This document shows, piece after piece, positions 16,242 through 24,188 of a DNA stretch of 64,000 nt (position 1 is its first letter; each line of letters starts with the position of its first letter). The stretch spans positions 5,828,292 through 5,892,291 of the forward strand of contig NZ_CP022163.1 of assembly GCF_002305855.1 (NCBI RefSeq), read 5' to 3'. A program made the translations under genes and the position numbers. Source of the stretch: Melittangium boletus DSM 14713 (GTDB lineage: Bacteria > Myxococcota > Myxococcia > Myxococcales > Myxococcaceae). The notes below the pieces were generated by a model. That model had not been told where the DNA came from and did not search any database. It worked only from the letters and a program-made list of their open reading frames with translations.

Positions 16242-16670
16242 TCAGTACCGGCTGCCGATGCCCTTGACCCGCCACACCGTCTGGCGCTGGGTGGTGGTGT
16301 GCGAGACGAGGACGTTGTCCTGCTGCATCTGATCCAGCAGGCGCACGAGCTTGCTGCGATCCAACCCCGTGGCCTCCGCGAGGTCCGGTGTCTCCAGCCC
16401 CGCGGGGTAGCGCCGCAGCTCGTCGACGATGAGCTTCTTGAACTCGAGCTTGGCGGCACCATCCATGTCCTGGGCCTTGGAGGCCTGGATGATGGCCCAG
16501 GACACCAGTGCCAGCACCAGCAGGGCCAGGGCGGGGTAGATGATGTGGCTGTTGCGCTCCAGCACGTCGAAATAGCTCGGGTCCACCGACGAGGCTGGCT
16601 TGTCGGGACCCGGGTCGAGGCCGGGGATGGAGATCTGCGCGAGCAGGAATAGGGCGGAGGAAGTCAGCAC
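16242..16670 (-). CDS. Membrane-anchored winged-helix protein
   Basis: 142 residues from GTG 16670. A short extracytoplasmic N-terminus, one membrane helix (about residues 44-64, I-Y-P-A-L-A-L-L-V-L-A-L-V-S-W), then a cytoplasmic winged-helix domain: E-F-K-K-L-I-V-D-E-L-R-R-Y-P, helix-turn-helix L-A-E-A-T-G-L-D-R-S-K-L-V-R-L-L-D and a basic wing ending R-Q-T-V-W-R-V-K-G. This resembles MarR/IclR-type DNA-binding folds but on a membrane tether. It lies 53 nt downstream of hflX and abuts the toxin-like lipoprotein gene. No family name is recognised; the GTG start is chosen because upstream sequence is the shadow of hflX. Confidence 0.7.
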   Translation of the reverse strand: MLTSSALFLLAQISIPGLDPGPDKPASSVDPSYFDVLERNSHIIYPALALLVLALVSWAIIQASKAQDMDGAAKLEFKKLIVDELRRYPAGLETPDLAEATGLDRSKLVRLLDQMQQDNVLVSHTTTQRQTVWRVKGIGSRY

Positions 16671-16723
16671 GGCCCCGGAACTGTAGAAGGCTCCGGAGCC
16701 GCCCGCAACCTCACGGCTTGGGG

Positions 16724-18376
16724 CTACATGACGCCCAGGTGCTGCGAGGCGCCCTCGGCGAAGAGGGTGGTGTCCGCCTTCGTCAGGAGAGCGGCCAGGC
16801 CCTCGCGCTGCGCGGCGCTGATGGCCACGCCGCCCCGGGTGCGCAAGAGCGCCTCCACGTCCTCGGCCGACAGCAGGTCCGCCTTGTTCCACACCATGAG
16901 GCGCGGCTTCTGCATCAGCTCCAGCGATTCGAGGATGTTCTCCACGGCCGCCACCTGCTCGTCGCGCGCGGGGTCTCCCGCGTCCACCACGTGCAGGAGC
17001 AGGTCCGCGTCGTACAACTCCTCCAGCGTGGCGCGGAAGGCGGCCACCAGGTCCTTGGGCAGGTCGCGGATGAAACCCACCGTGTCGGTGATGATGACCT
17101 CGCGCTCCTGGGGGAAGCGCAGCCGGCGGCTGGTGGGATCCAACGTGGCGAACAGCTTGTTCTCCGCCAGCACCTCGGCGCCGGTGATGGCGTTGAGGAG
17201 CGTGGACTTGCCCGCGTTGGTGTAGCCCACGATGGAGATGACCGGCAGGTCGCGCCGGTTGCGCTGGGCGCGGCGCACCTCGCGCTCGCGCGACAGCGAG
17301 TCGATGCGCTTCTCCAGGTGGTTGATGCGCTCGCGCGCGCGGCGGCGATCGATTTCCAGCTTCGTTTCGCCAGGGCCTCGTCCGCCGATACCGCCCGCCA
17401 GGCGGCTGAGCGAGGTGTCGCTCTGCACCAGCCGGGGCAGCCGGTACTTGAGCTGGGCGAGTTCCACCTGGAGCTTGCCCTCGGCGCTCTGCGCCCGCTG
17501 GGCGAAGATGTCGAGGATGAGCTGGGTGCGGTCGATGACCTTGAGGCTCGTGGCCTCGCTGATGTGGCGGCCCTGCGAGGGGGTGAGGTCCTTGTCGAAG
17601 ATGAGGACGTCCGCCATGGCCTGCATGGAGCGCAGGTTCAGCTCCTCGAGCTTGCCGCGCCCGATGAGGTAGCGCGGGTCGGCCTCGCGGCGCATCTGCA
17701 GCACGCTGTCGAGCACCTCGACGCCGGCGGTGCGCGCCAGCTCCTTGAGCTCGGCGAGGCTGGCCTCGGCGGCGGCGCGGTTGCCATCCAGGCACACCGC
17801 CACGAGCAGGGCCTTGTCGCGGCCGGAGACGCGGTGCGCGGCGGCCTTGCGGTTGAGCTCTTCCTCCAGCGCCTCCAGGGTGTCGAGCACGTCGGGCTGG
17901 CCGTCGTGGACATCCGGCAGGGTGGTGACGCTCCAGAAGTTGCCGTCCCCGTTCTCGGGCACCAGGTGCGCGTAGTGCAGCACGCCGGGCAGACCCGTGT
18001 CGCCCACGCCGATGGCGGCGACCATGTCCAGGCGCAGCAGCGCGAGGTCCGTCAGGTCGTCCTTGGTGAGGGGTTCGCTCTTGAGGTGGGTGTGGACGAG
18101 CCGCAGGCCGCGCAGACGCACCTGGCCCGCGCGGGCACGGCCGATGTCGGGCAGTTCCAGCTTGTGGGCGTTGCCCACCACGACGTGTTCGATTTCCCCC
18201 TTGCGGTTGAGCAGTACGCCCACCTGTCGGTTCGTCTCCCGGGACAGCTCGGTGAGGTGGCGGGCGAGTTCCGGGGAAACAATCTCATGGGGCGACACGC
18301 GGCGCCGATAGGTGTTGCGCAAACGACTCTGTTCGCTTGCCTTGAGGCCGAGGGTGTTGCCGTAGATGTCCTTCAA
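16724..18376 (-). CDS. hflX: GTPase HflX
   Basis: 550 residues. Ribosome-associated GTPase that rescues or splits stalled ribosomes. The HflX N-terminal domain is followed by the subdomain with Y-L-I-G-R-G-K-L-E-E-L, the glycine-rich linker G-G-I-G-G-R-G-P-G-E-T-K-L-E, Walker A G-Y-T-N-A-G-K-S-T, switch D-T-V-G-F-I-R-D-L-P and N-K-A-D. Myxobacterial HflX has a long N-terminal extension and this one does too. I place the start at TTG 18376 (L-K-D-I-Y-G-N-T-L) because GGGAGAAGG lies 7 nt before it. A longer frame to ATG 18511 exists but would occupy most of the divergent region shared with proB. Confidence 0.93.
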   Translation of the reverse strand: MKDIYGNTLGLKASEQSRLRNTYRRRVSPHEIVSPELARHLTELSRETNRQVGVLLNRKGEIEHVVVGNAHKLELPDIGRARAGQVRLRGLRLVHTHLKSEPLTKDDLTDLALLRLDMVAAIGVGDTGLPGVLHYAHLVPENGDGNFWSVTTLPDVHDGQPDVLDTLEALEEELNRKAAAHRVSGRDKALLVAVCLDGNRAAAEASLAELKELARTAGVEVLDSVLQMRREADPRYLIGRGKLEELNLRSMQAMADVLIFDKDLTPSQGRHISEATSLKVIDRTQLILDIFAQRAQSAEGKLQVELAQLKYRLPRLVQSDTSLSRLAGGIGGRGPGETKLEIDRRRARERINHLEKRIDSLSREREVRRAQRNRRDLPVISIVGYTNAGKSTLLNAITGAEVLAENKLFATLDPTSRRLRFPQEREVIITDTVGFIRDLPKDLVAAFRATLEELYDADLLLHVVDAGDPARDEQVAAVENILESLELMQKPRLMVWNKADLLSAEDVEALLRTRGGVAISAAQREGLAALLTKADTTLFAEGASQHLGVM

Positions 18377-18546
18377 AAGTGTCCTTCTCCCACGCGGAAG
18401 AGAGGGCGCCCGCGTTTCGCCGTCAGCCTGCTTGTCTGTTCCAGGAGCATAAGGGCTCCCTGGCCGGGTTTCATCCCCGGGTGCTTTGAATGCCGACCTC
18501 GTACAACACACCCCCGCGGCCCGCTCTTCCGGCGTAGCCTGGAGGG

Positions 18547-19674
18547 GTGAGCCTTTCGGGACGAGACGCGGTGCGCGCCGCCCGGCGCGTGGTGGTGAAG
18601 ATTGGAACCAATGCCCTCACGAACGCCACGGGGCGTTTCAACCGGGCCCATTTCGAGGCGTTGAGCGAGGATCTGCTCTGGGCCGCCCGGGATCGGGAGC
18701 TGGTGGTGGTGTCCAGTGGCGCCGTGGCCCTGGGGATGGAGCGGCTGGGGCTCCCCACTCGGCCCAAGGATATTCCCGGCAAACAAGCCTGCGCGGCGGT
18801 GGGGCAGAGCCGGCTGATGCAGGCCTATGAGGAGGCCTTCGGCCGGGCGGACCGGCGCGTGGCCCAGGTGTTGTTGACGCACGGAGACGTGCAGGACCGG
18901 CGGCGCTACCTCAATGTGAAGCACGCCCTGGAGCGCCTGCTCGAGGCCCACGTGGTGCCCATCATCAATGAGAACGACACCGTGTCGGTGGACGAGCTCA
19001 AGTTCGGTGACAACGACACCCTGGCGGGGCTGGTGGCCGGAGGCGTGGAGGCGGATGCGCTCATCGTCCTGTCCGACGTGGAGGGGCTCTACACCGCGGA
19101 TCCCCGCAAGAGTCCGGATGCCCAGCTCCTCACCCAGGTGGACTCCGTCACGCCGGAGCTGCTCGCCCTCGCGGGGGGCTCGGGCAGCCAGGTGGGCACG
19201 GGCGGCATGGCCACCAAGATTCGCGCCGCCGCGCGCGTCACCGAATTGGGCGTGCGCTGCGTCATCACCTCGGGCGCGGTGCCGGGCCGGTTGCGCGCGG
19301 TGCTCTCCGGCGAGAGCGTGGGCACCCTCTTCGAGACGCCTGGCAGCCGGCGCAGCGCGCGCATGGCGTGGATCGCCCACGCGCTCAAGTCCAAGGGTCG
19401 GGTGTTCGTGGACGCGGGCGCGCGCATGGCCGTGGTCACCGCCAAGCGCAGCCTCCTGCCCTCCGGAATCCGTTCGGTGGAGGGAGAGTTCGGCCGGGGA
19501 GATCCGGTGGATCTGCTGGACGAGCGGGGCGAGGTGTTCGCCCGGGGACTGAGCGCCTACGACGCCGGGGACCTGCGGCGCATCGCGGGGCTCAAGAGCA
19601 CCGACATCGAGTCCGTGCTCGGCTACCGCTACATCGACGAGGCCGTGCACCGGGACGATCTGGCCGTCCTCTAG
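18547..19674 (+). CDS. proB: Glutamate 5-kinase
   Basis: 375 residues. First step of proline synthesis: ATP-dependent phosphorylation of glutamate. N-terminal amino-acid-kinase domain (V-V-V-K-I-G-T-N-A-L-T, S-S-G-A-V-A-L-G, I-N-E-N-D-T-V, G-T-G-G-M-A-T-K-I-R-A-A) and a C-terminal PUA domain (about 285-370) that includes R-V-F-V-D-A-G-A. Length is typical. The GTG start at 18547 directly opens the conserved kinase sequence. proA is not adjacent. Divergent from hflX with about 170 nt between. Confidence 0.96.
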   Translation: MSLSGRDAVRAARRVVVKIGTNALTNATGRFNRAHFEALSEDLLWAARDRELVVVSSGAVALGMERLGLPTRPKDIPGKQACAAVGQSRLMQAYEEAFGRADRRVAQVLLTHGDVQDRRRYLNVKHALERLLEAHVVPIINENDTVSVDELKFGDNDTLAGLVAGGVEADALIVLSDVEGLYTADPRKSPDAQLLTQVDSVTPELLALAGGSGSQVGTGGMATKIRAAARVTELGVRCVITSGAVPGRLRAVLSGESVGTLFETPGSRRSARMAWIAHALKSKGRVFVDAGARMAVVTAKRSLLPSGIRSVEGEFGRGDPVDLLDERGEVFARGLSAYDAGDLRRIAGLKSTDIESVLGYRYIDEAVHRDDLAVL

Positions 19675-19701
19675 GCCCGTCCTCCCCTCAGGGAGGAGGG
19701 C
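19675..19701. terminator. Hairpin between convergent proB and a secreted-protein gene
   Basis: Immediately after the proB stop, GCCC (19675-19678) and TCCTCCC (19680-19686) pair with GGGAGGA (19691-19697) and GGGC (19698-19701), one bulged G, 4-nt loop CTCA. It lies between two converging genes, so it probably ends transcription from both sides, but there is no strong T tract. Confidence 0.55.
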
Positions 19702-19713
19702 TCAGCGGAGGGC

Positions 19714-20184
19714 TCAGATGGGACGCGCGGTCCCGGGCTCCTCGGCCTCTTTCGACAGGTCCATCAGCGCCCGGAACTCGGGCGAGTCCACCTTCATGAG
19801 GAGCAGGGACACTTCCAGGTCCCCCGGCCAGCGGCCGAGCTGCACCCGGCGCTCCTGTCCGTGCATCAGCGCCACGTCGGACGAGTGGCCCTTGATCTCC
19901 GGCAGGATCAGGTCCAGCTCCAGGTGGAACATGCTGCCCTCGGAGGTGGGGGTGAGCACCAGCCGGTAGTCGGGGACCTTGGCGCCTGGCTGGCGCCGCT
20001 CGGCGCGCACGGTCCGGCCCGTTTCTCCCAACAGCTTGGGCTGGGCCACGAGCCTTCCCTCGCGCCGGACCTCCAGCGCGAAGTACAAGGGCTCGGCCTC
20101 GGCCTGCTTCGGCAGCGCCCAGATACAGACCCATCCCACCAACGCCAATCCCAGGAAGGCCTTCTTGATCATGGCGCGCGTCAT
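19714..20184 (-). CDS. Secreted protein of unknown function
   Basis: 156 residues from ATG 20184 (M-T-R-A-M-I-K-K-A-F): positive n-region, hydrophobic helix and a likely cut after A-E-A near residue 31, so periplasmic or secreted. The mature protein is beta-rich (about 120 residues) with P-L-Y-F-A-L-E-V-R-R-E-G-R-L near its start and an acidic C-terminus. No family recognised. The longer frame upstream to 20256 has an Arg/Pro-rich non-signal prefix and is not used. Convergent with proB. Confidence 0.7.
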   Translation of the reverse strand: MTRAMIKKAFLGLALVGWVCIWALPKQAEAEPLYFALEVRREGRLVAQPKLLGETGRTVRAERRQPGAKVPDYRLVLTPTSEGSMFHLELDLILPEIKGHSSDVALMHGQERRVQLGRWPGDLEVSLLLMKVDSPEFRALMDLSKEAEEPGTARPI

Positions 20185-20518
20185 GTGGATCCCTCTCCGG
20201 TCAGGCGAGCCGCCTGGTGGTCTGGTGTGTCGGCGGACGAGCCCGCTCCGGTCCATTCCGTACGGTGTTGATTCCTAGGAATATCTCAGTTGACCGCCGT
20301 TCGCGAGACTCCCTTCCGCGCTTGGCCCCCCAGCGAACCGAGGTCGTTTCCCCTCATTCATGGCCCTACCTGCCTGCCCGTTCAGTAAAAAGTTGTCCGA
20401 GCGCTCGTCTCGCGGGTAGATCCAAGGGGTTGGGAACCCGCACGGGCCCCCGCCTGTTCTCCAGGATTCCTCGCCTTGACCCCACGCGTCGCTTTTGCGC
20501 ATTGTCGAAAACTTCTCC
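20185..20518. other. Intergenic region upstream of the WYL operon, with a 12-bp palindrome
   Basis: 334 nt without a credible gene. It contains a perfect palindrome ATTCCTAGGAAT at 20271-20282, a candidate operator, and a small inverted repeat GGGTT-GGG-AACCC near 20430. A TTGACC at 20476-20481 has only a poor -10 match (CATTGT, 20500-20505) in front of the first WYL gene, so the promoter is uncertain. Confidence 0.4.
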
Positions 20519-21538
20519 ATGGACCGGACCGAACGTCTCCTTGATCTCGTGGCGCTGTTCCTGGACGCTCGGGAACCCATTTCCTGGGGAGAGCTGCGCG
20601 AGCACTTTCCCGAGGACTACCGGGGCATTTCCGACGATGCCGCCGAGCGCAAGTTCGAGCGCGACAAGGCGGAGCTGCTGGAACTGGGCTTCCCCCTCAC
20701 CTACATCCAGGGCGACGACGAGCGGCGCGACGGCTACGTCGTGGACCGTGACGCCTACTACCTGCCCGAGGTGAACCTGACCAAGGAGGAGCTGGCGGTG
20801 CTCTACGCCGCGGGCAGTGCCGCGCTCACGTCCGGGGCCTTTCCCGGCCGGGACGACCTGTCGCACGCCCTGCGCAAGATTGGCTTCTTCGCGGGCGACG
20901 CGCTGCCCACCCCGGGCGTGCGCATGGAGCTGGGCACCGAGCAGGATGGCCCGCAGCTCGCCGCGCACCTGGAGCAACTGTGGGGCGCGTGCGCCACGCG
21001 CAAGTGGGTGCAGATGTCCTACCGCTCGCCCAAGCGTCCCGACCTCACGGAGCGCAAGGTGGACCCCTACGGGCTCGCGCTGCGCCGGGGCATCTGGACA
21101 CTCGTGGGCTACTGCCACCTGCGCCAGGGCGTGCGCACCTTCCACGTGCACCGCATCCGCTCGCTCAAGGCGAACACCTCCAAGCCGCGCACGCCGGACT
21201 TCGAGGTCCCCGCGGGCTTCTCCTCCGACGACTACGTGGCCAGCTATCCCTGGCAGCACCGCTTCCATCCCCGGCTGGACGCGCGCCTGCGGCTCACCGG
21301 CGAGCTGGCCGGGCGTGCCGCCACGCTCTTTCCCGGCGCCGAGGTGACGCCGGCTCCCGAGGGCGAGGGCGTGCTCGTGACCCTGGGGGTGACGTTCCTG
21401 GATGGTCTGCTGCGCTTCTGCATGCAGCTCGGGCCGGAGTGCCGCGTGGAGTCGCCCGAGGCGGGACGGCAGGGCATGAAGGACATGGCGGCGCGCATCC
21501 TCCAGAAGCACGCGCCCCGTTCGGAGGTGGCGGCATGA
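20519..21538 (+). CDS. WYL-domain transcriptional regulator, first of a pair
   Basis: 339 residues from ATG 20519 (M-D-R-T-E-R-L-L-D-L). An N-terminal helix-turn-helix (about 1-70; helix near A-A-E-R-K-F-E-R-D-K-A-E-L) is followed by a WYL ligand-sensing domain (V-D-P-Y-G-L-A-L-R-R-G-I-W-T-L-V-G-Y, H-V-H-R-I-R-S-L) and a WCX extension. WYL regulators bind nucleic acid-like ligands and include PafB/PafC, which act in pairs. The 3' end overlaps the next gene by 4 nt (ATGA), so the two are probably a heteromeric pair. An upstream ATG (20495) adds eight residues and is less likely. Confidence 0.88.
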   Translation: MDRTERLLDLVALFLDAREPISWGELREHFPEDYRGISDDAAERKFERDKAELLELGFPLTYIQGDDERRDGYVVDRDAYYLPEVNLTKEELAVLYAAGSAALTSGAFPGRDDLSHALRKIGFFAGDALPTPGVRMELGTEQDGPQLAAHLEQLWGACATRKWVQMSYRSPKRPDLTERKVDPYGLALRRGIWTLVGYCHLRQGVRTFHVHRIRSLKANTSKPRTPDFEVPAGFSSDDYVASYPWQHRFHPRLDARLRLTGELAGRAATLFPGAEVTPAPEGEGVLVTLGVTFLDGLLRFCMQLGPECRVESPEAGRQGMKDMAARILQKHAPRSEVAA

Positions 21539-22458
21539 GTGTCCATGAACGTCTGCGCCGGCTGCTCTTCCTCGTGCCCTACGTGTCCTCGCGCCAGGGC
21601 ATCACTGTGGAGGAGCTGGCCCGGGCCCTCAACGTCAGCCGCGAGCACCTGCTGGCGGACCTGGACCTGCTCACCTGCGTGGGCCGGCCGCCCTTCAATC
21701 CGGACGACTACATCGACATCTACGTCGAGAACGACCGCGTCTACGTGGACCTGGATCAGCGCCTGTCCGCCCCGCCGCGCCTGACGGTGGGCGAGGCGTC
21801 CGCCCTGGCGGCCTCGGCGGAGTTGCTGCGCCCGGCGGCGGGAGACGCGCTGCGCGGCGCGGTGGAGAAGCTCGAGCGCGTGCTGCCTCCGGGCGCCGGA
21901 GAGCGCTTCCGCGAGATGTACCGGAAGATCGACGCCGCCGTGGACGCGCCCGACGCCCTGGGACCGCTCACCCAGGCCATCCATGGCCGCCTGGAGGTGA
22001 CGTTCGACTACGCGGCCCAGGGCCGGGACGCCGCCGAGCCCCGGCGGGTCCAACCCCACGAGCTGCTCAGCCACCGGGGCCAGTGGTACCTGCAGGCCTT
22101 CTGCCTCACGCGCCAGGACGACCGGCTGTTCCGCGTGGACCGGATGCGCGGCCTGGGGTTGACGTCCACCCCCTTCCAGCCGCGCGAGGGCGCCCGGGCC
22201 GAGGTCCCCAACCCCGCCCGCCGGGACGCGGATGTGCGCGTGCTCTTTTCACCCCTGGTCGCTCCCTATGTCCGGGAGCGCTTTGGCGAGGAAGCCCGCC
22301 TGCTCGCGGACGGCAGCGTCGAGGTGCGGGTCGCCGGAGACAACGAGCGCTGGCTGACCCAGTGGGTGCTATCGTTCGGGGGCGAGGCCGAGGTGCTCGA
22401 GCCCGCCTCGATTCGCGCGGCGGTGGCCCGCGCTGCGAAGACCGCGCTAGGAGTTTGA
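21535..22458 (+). CDS. WYL-domain transcriptional regulator, second of a pair
   Basis: 307 residues, starting in the overlap with the first WYL gene (ATG 21535). HTH region near residues 5-50 (I-T-V-E-E-L-A-R-A-L-N-V-S-R-E-H-L-L), then a WYL domain with V-Q-P-H-E-L-L-S-H-R-G-Q-W-Y-L-Q-A-F and F-R-V-D-R-M-R-G-L, and a WCX-like C-terminus. The PafBC-like pair arrangement suggests the two form one regulator. The FHA gene starts 7 nt after its stop, so the three genes form an operon. Target genes are not evident from the sequence. Confidence 0.88.
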   Translation: MSVHERLRRLLFLVPYVSSRQGITVEELARALNVSREHLLADLDLLTCVGRPPFNPDDYIDIYVENDRVYVDLDQRLSAPPRLTVGEASALAASAELLRPAAGDALRGAVEKLERVLPPGAGERFREMYRKIDAAVDAPDALGPLTQAIHGRLEVTFDYAAQGRDAAEPRRVQPHELLSHRGQWYLQAFCLTRQDDRLFRVDRMRGLGLTSTPFQPREGARAEVPNPARRDADVRVLFSPLVAPYVRERFGEEARLLADGSVEVRVAGDNERWLTQWVLSFGGEAEVLEPASIRAAVARAAKTALGV

Positions 22459-22465
22459 GGGTTTC

Positions 22466-24085
22466 ATGAGCTTTCAGTTGACGATCGCCGAGGGCAAGGA
22501 GGCCGGTAAGGAGTTCGTCTTCGAACTGGATTCCGTGCTCATCGGGCGGGTGTCCGAGTGCGATGTCGTCCTGTACGACTCGGGGATCTCCCGCCGCCAC
22601 TGCCGCGTCTTCGCCGAGGCGGGCGCCTACTTCGCCGAGGATCTGGGCAGCTCCAACGGCTCGCGCGTCAACGGCCAGCCCATCAAGCCCAATGGGAAGC
22701 AGGCCCTGGTCGACGGGGATCAGCTGACGCTCGGGCCGGTGGTGTTCGTCTTCAAGCGGGTGGCGGCCATGGACGAGAACGAGTCCACCGCGCCCATGCC
22801 GGAGGCGGGTGGCAACAGCACGCGCATCGTCTCCGTGAACGCGGTGGCTCGCCGCCAGCGCAACAAGGGCGAGGCCCTGGCCCCCGAGGGCGCGGACGAG
22901 GCGCAACTGGGCGCCGCGCAGCGCTCCGCCACGCGCGCCATGCCCGCCATTCGCCGCACGGGCGCGCAGCCCGCGCTCCCGGAGGGCGCGCCCCCGCGTG
23001 CCTCCCGGGCCTCGTCGGGTTCCGCCGCCGCCCTGGCGCGGGCCTCGGAGTCGGCTCCCACTCCGTCCCGGCGTCCGGCCTCGGGCGCGGTGGCGCGGGC
23101 CTCGCGCAACGCGCCCGGCGCCCTGTCCGCCGCGGAGCGCGCCCGCATCCGGCGCGAGGCCCCGGGCCTCGTGGGCAACCTCAAGCTCTTCTGGCTCGAG
23201 GCGAGCCCGCCCGTGCGCCAGGGCCTCATCGCCCTGGGGGGCCTGGGGGTGCTCGCCCTGGTGGGTCTGCTGTATTGGGCGGTGCTCGGCGAGGAGGCCA
23301 AGGTGATGCGGGGCCCCGAGCCCAAGGCCTTCAGCAGCATCAACAGCAGCGAGCAGATCATCACCGACTCGTTCGGCCTGGGCGACGACGTGGATTGGGC
23401 CAACGGGGACCAGAAGACCTTCGAGTTCGAGTACACCTCCGCCACGCGCACGCTGGCCCTCCTCCATTACCAGGCGCAGGGCATCTCCGAGGGCGAGGTG
23501 GTGGTGACGATCAACGGCGTGGACCTGGGCAAGGTGCCTCCGGACACGCTGGCCAGTCAGGACCGGGTCCTGGAGATCATGATCCCCTGGCAGTTGCTCA
23601 AGAAGGGGGAGGTCAACCGCATCACCTTCGACAACACGCGCAACCCGCCCGGAGAGGACTCCTGGCGCATCTGGAACCTCTGGTTGGAGCGCGTTCCGCT
23701 GCCGGAGCTGTCCCCCGAGCAGATGGTCGAGGAAGCCACCAAGGCCTACAAGCGCGGGCGCAAGAACCTGGACACCGTGAACGTGGGCGCGCGCAACGGC
23801 TATGAGGCCTGGAAGTCCTTCCGCGAGGCGTGGCTGCTCCTGGAAGTGCACCCCGAGCCCCGGCCGGACCTTTATTACGAGGCCCAGGAGCGCATGCGCG
23901 AGGCGCAGACGCTGCTCGACCGGGTGTGCTCCAAGTTGATGCTGGAGGTGGAGCGCTACGCCAACCAGAGCAACTGGGAGGCGGCGTCCGCCACGTTGGA
24001 TCACACCCGTGACTACTTCCCGGAGAAGACGGGGCAGATCTGCGCCCAGAAGGCGGAGATGAAGCGCGAGGAACTGGGGCTGTAG
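22466..24085 (+). CDS. FHA-domain membrane protein
   Basis: 539 residues. Residues 1-95 are an FHA phosphothreonine-binding domain with the hallmark G-R (L-I-G-R-V-S-E-C-D-V-V-L), S-x-x-H (I-S-R-R-H-C) and N-G-S-R-V-N-G. Then comes a long Ala/Pro/Ser/Arg-rich linker, one membrane helix (about 250-275), a beta-rich domain (about 290-410) and a helical C-terminus. FHA proteins read Thr phosphorylation by Ser/Thr kinases; the kinase at 26912 is near but not in the same operon. The last gene of the WYL-WYL-FHA set; a hairpin follows its stop. Function of the extracytoplasmic part is unknown. Confidence 0.85.
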   Translation: MSFQLTIAEGKEAGKEFVFELDSVLIGRVSECDVVLYDSGISRRHCRVFAEAGAYFAEDLGSSNGSRVNGQPIKPNGKQALVDGDQLTLGPVVFVFKRVAAMDENESTAPMPEAGGNSTRIVSVNAVARRQRNKGEALAPEGADEAQLGAAQRSATRAMPAIRRTGAQPALPEGAPPRASRASSGSAAALARASESAPTPSRRPASGAVARASRNAPGALSAAERARIRREAPGLVGNLKLFWLEASPPVRQGLIALGGLGVLALVGLLYWAVLGEEAKVMRGPEPKAFSSINSSEQIITDSFGLGDDVDWANGDQKTFEFEYTSATRTLALLHYQAQGISEGEVVVTINGVDLGKVPPDTLASQDRVLEIMIPWQLLKKGEVNRITFDNTRNPPGEDSWRIWNLWLERVPLPELSPEQMVEEATKAYKRGRKNLDTVNVGARNGYEAWKSFREAWLLLEVHPEPRPDLYYEAQERMREAQTLLDRVCSKLMLEVERYANQSNWEAASATLDHTRDYFPEKTGQICAQKAEMKREELGL

Positions 24086-24095
24086 CCGGGCCTCT

Positions 24096-24126
24096 GTCCG
24101 GAGGTGGACACCCTCGACCTCCGGAC
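24096..24126. terminator. Hairpin after the FHA gene
   Basis: Perfect 10-bp inverted repeat GTCCGGAGGT (24096-24105) and ACCTCCGGAC (24117-24126) with an 11-nt loop, 11 nt past the FHA stop. No T tract follows, so it may be a Rho-type or processing hairpin rather than a strict intrinsic terminator. Confidence 0.5.
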
Positions 24127-24188
24127 GTTGCCTCCACTCGGCGCGAGTGGTTGCCGGATGACCTTGGCGTTCCCAAGCTTGCTCCACC

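Noticed and set aside
18377..18546. hflX start at ATG 18511
   Set aside because: The added 45 residues are not HflX-like, and TTG 18376 has a well-placed GGGAGAAGG site.
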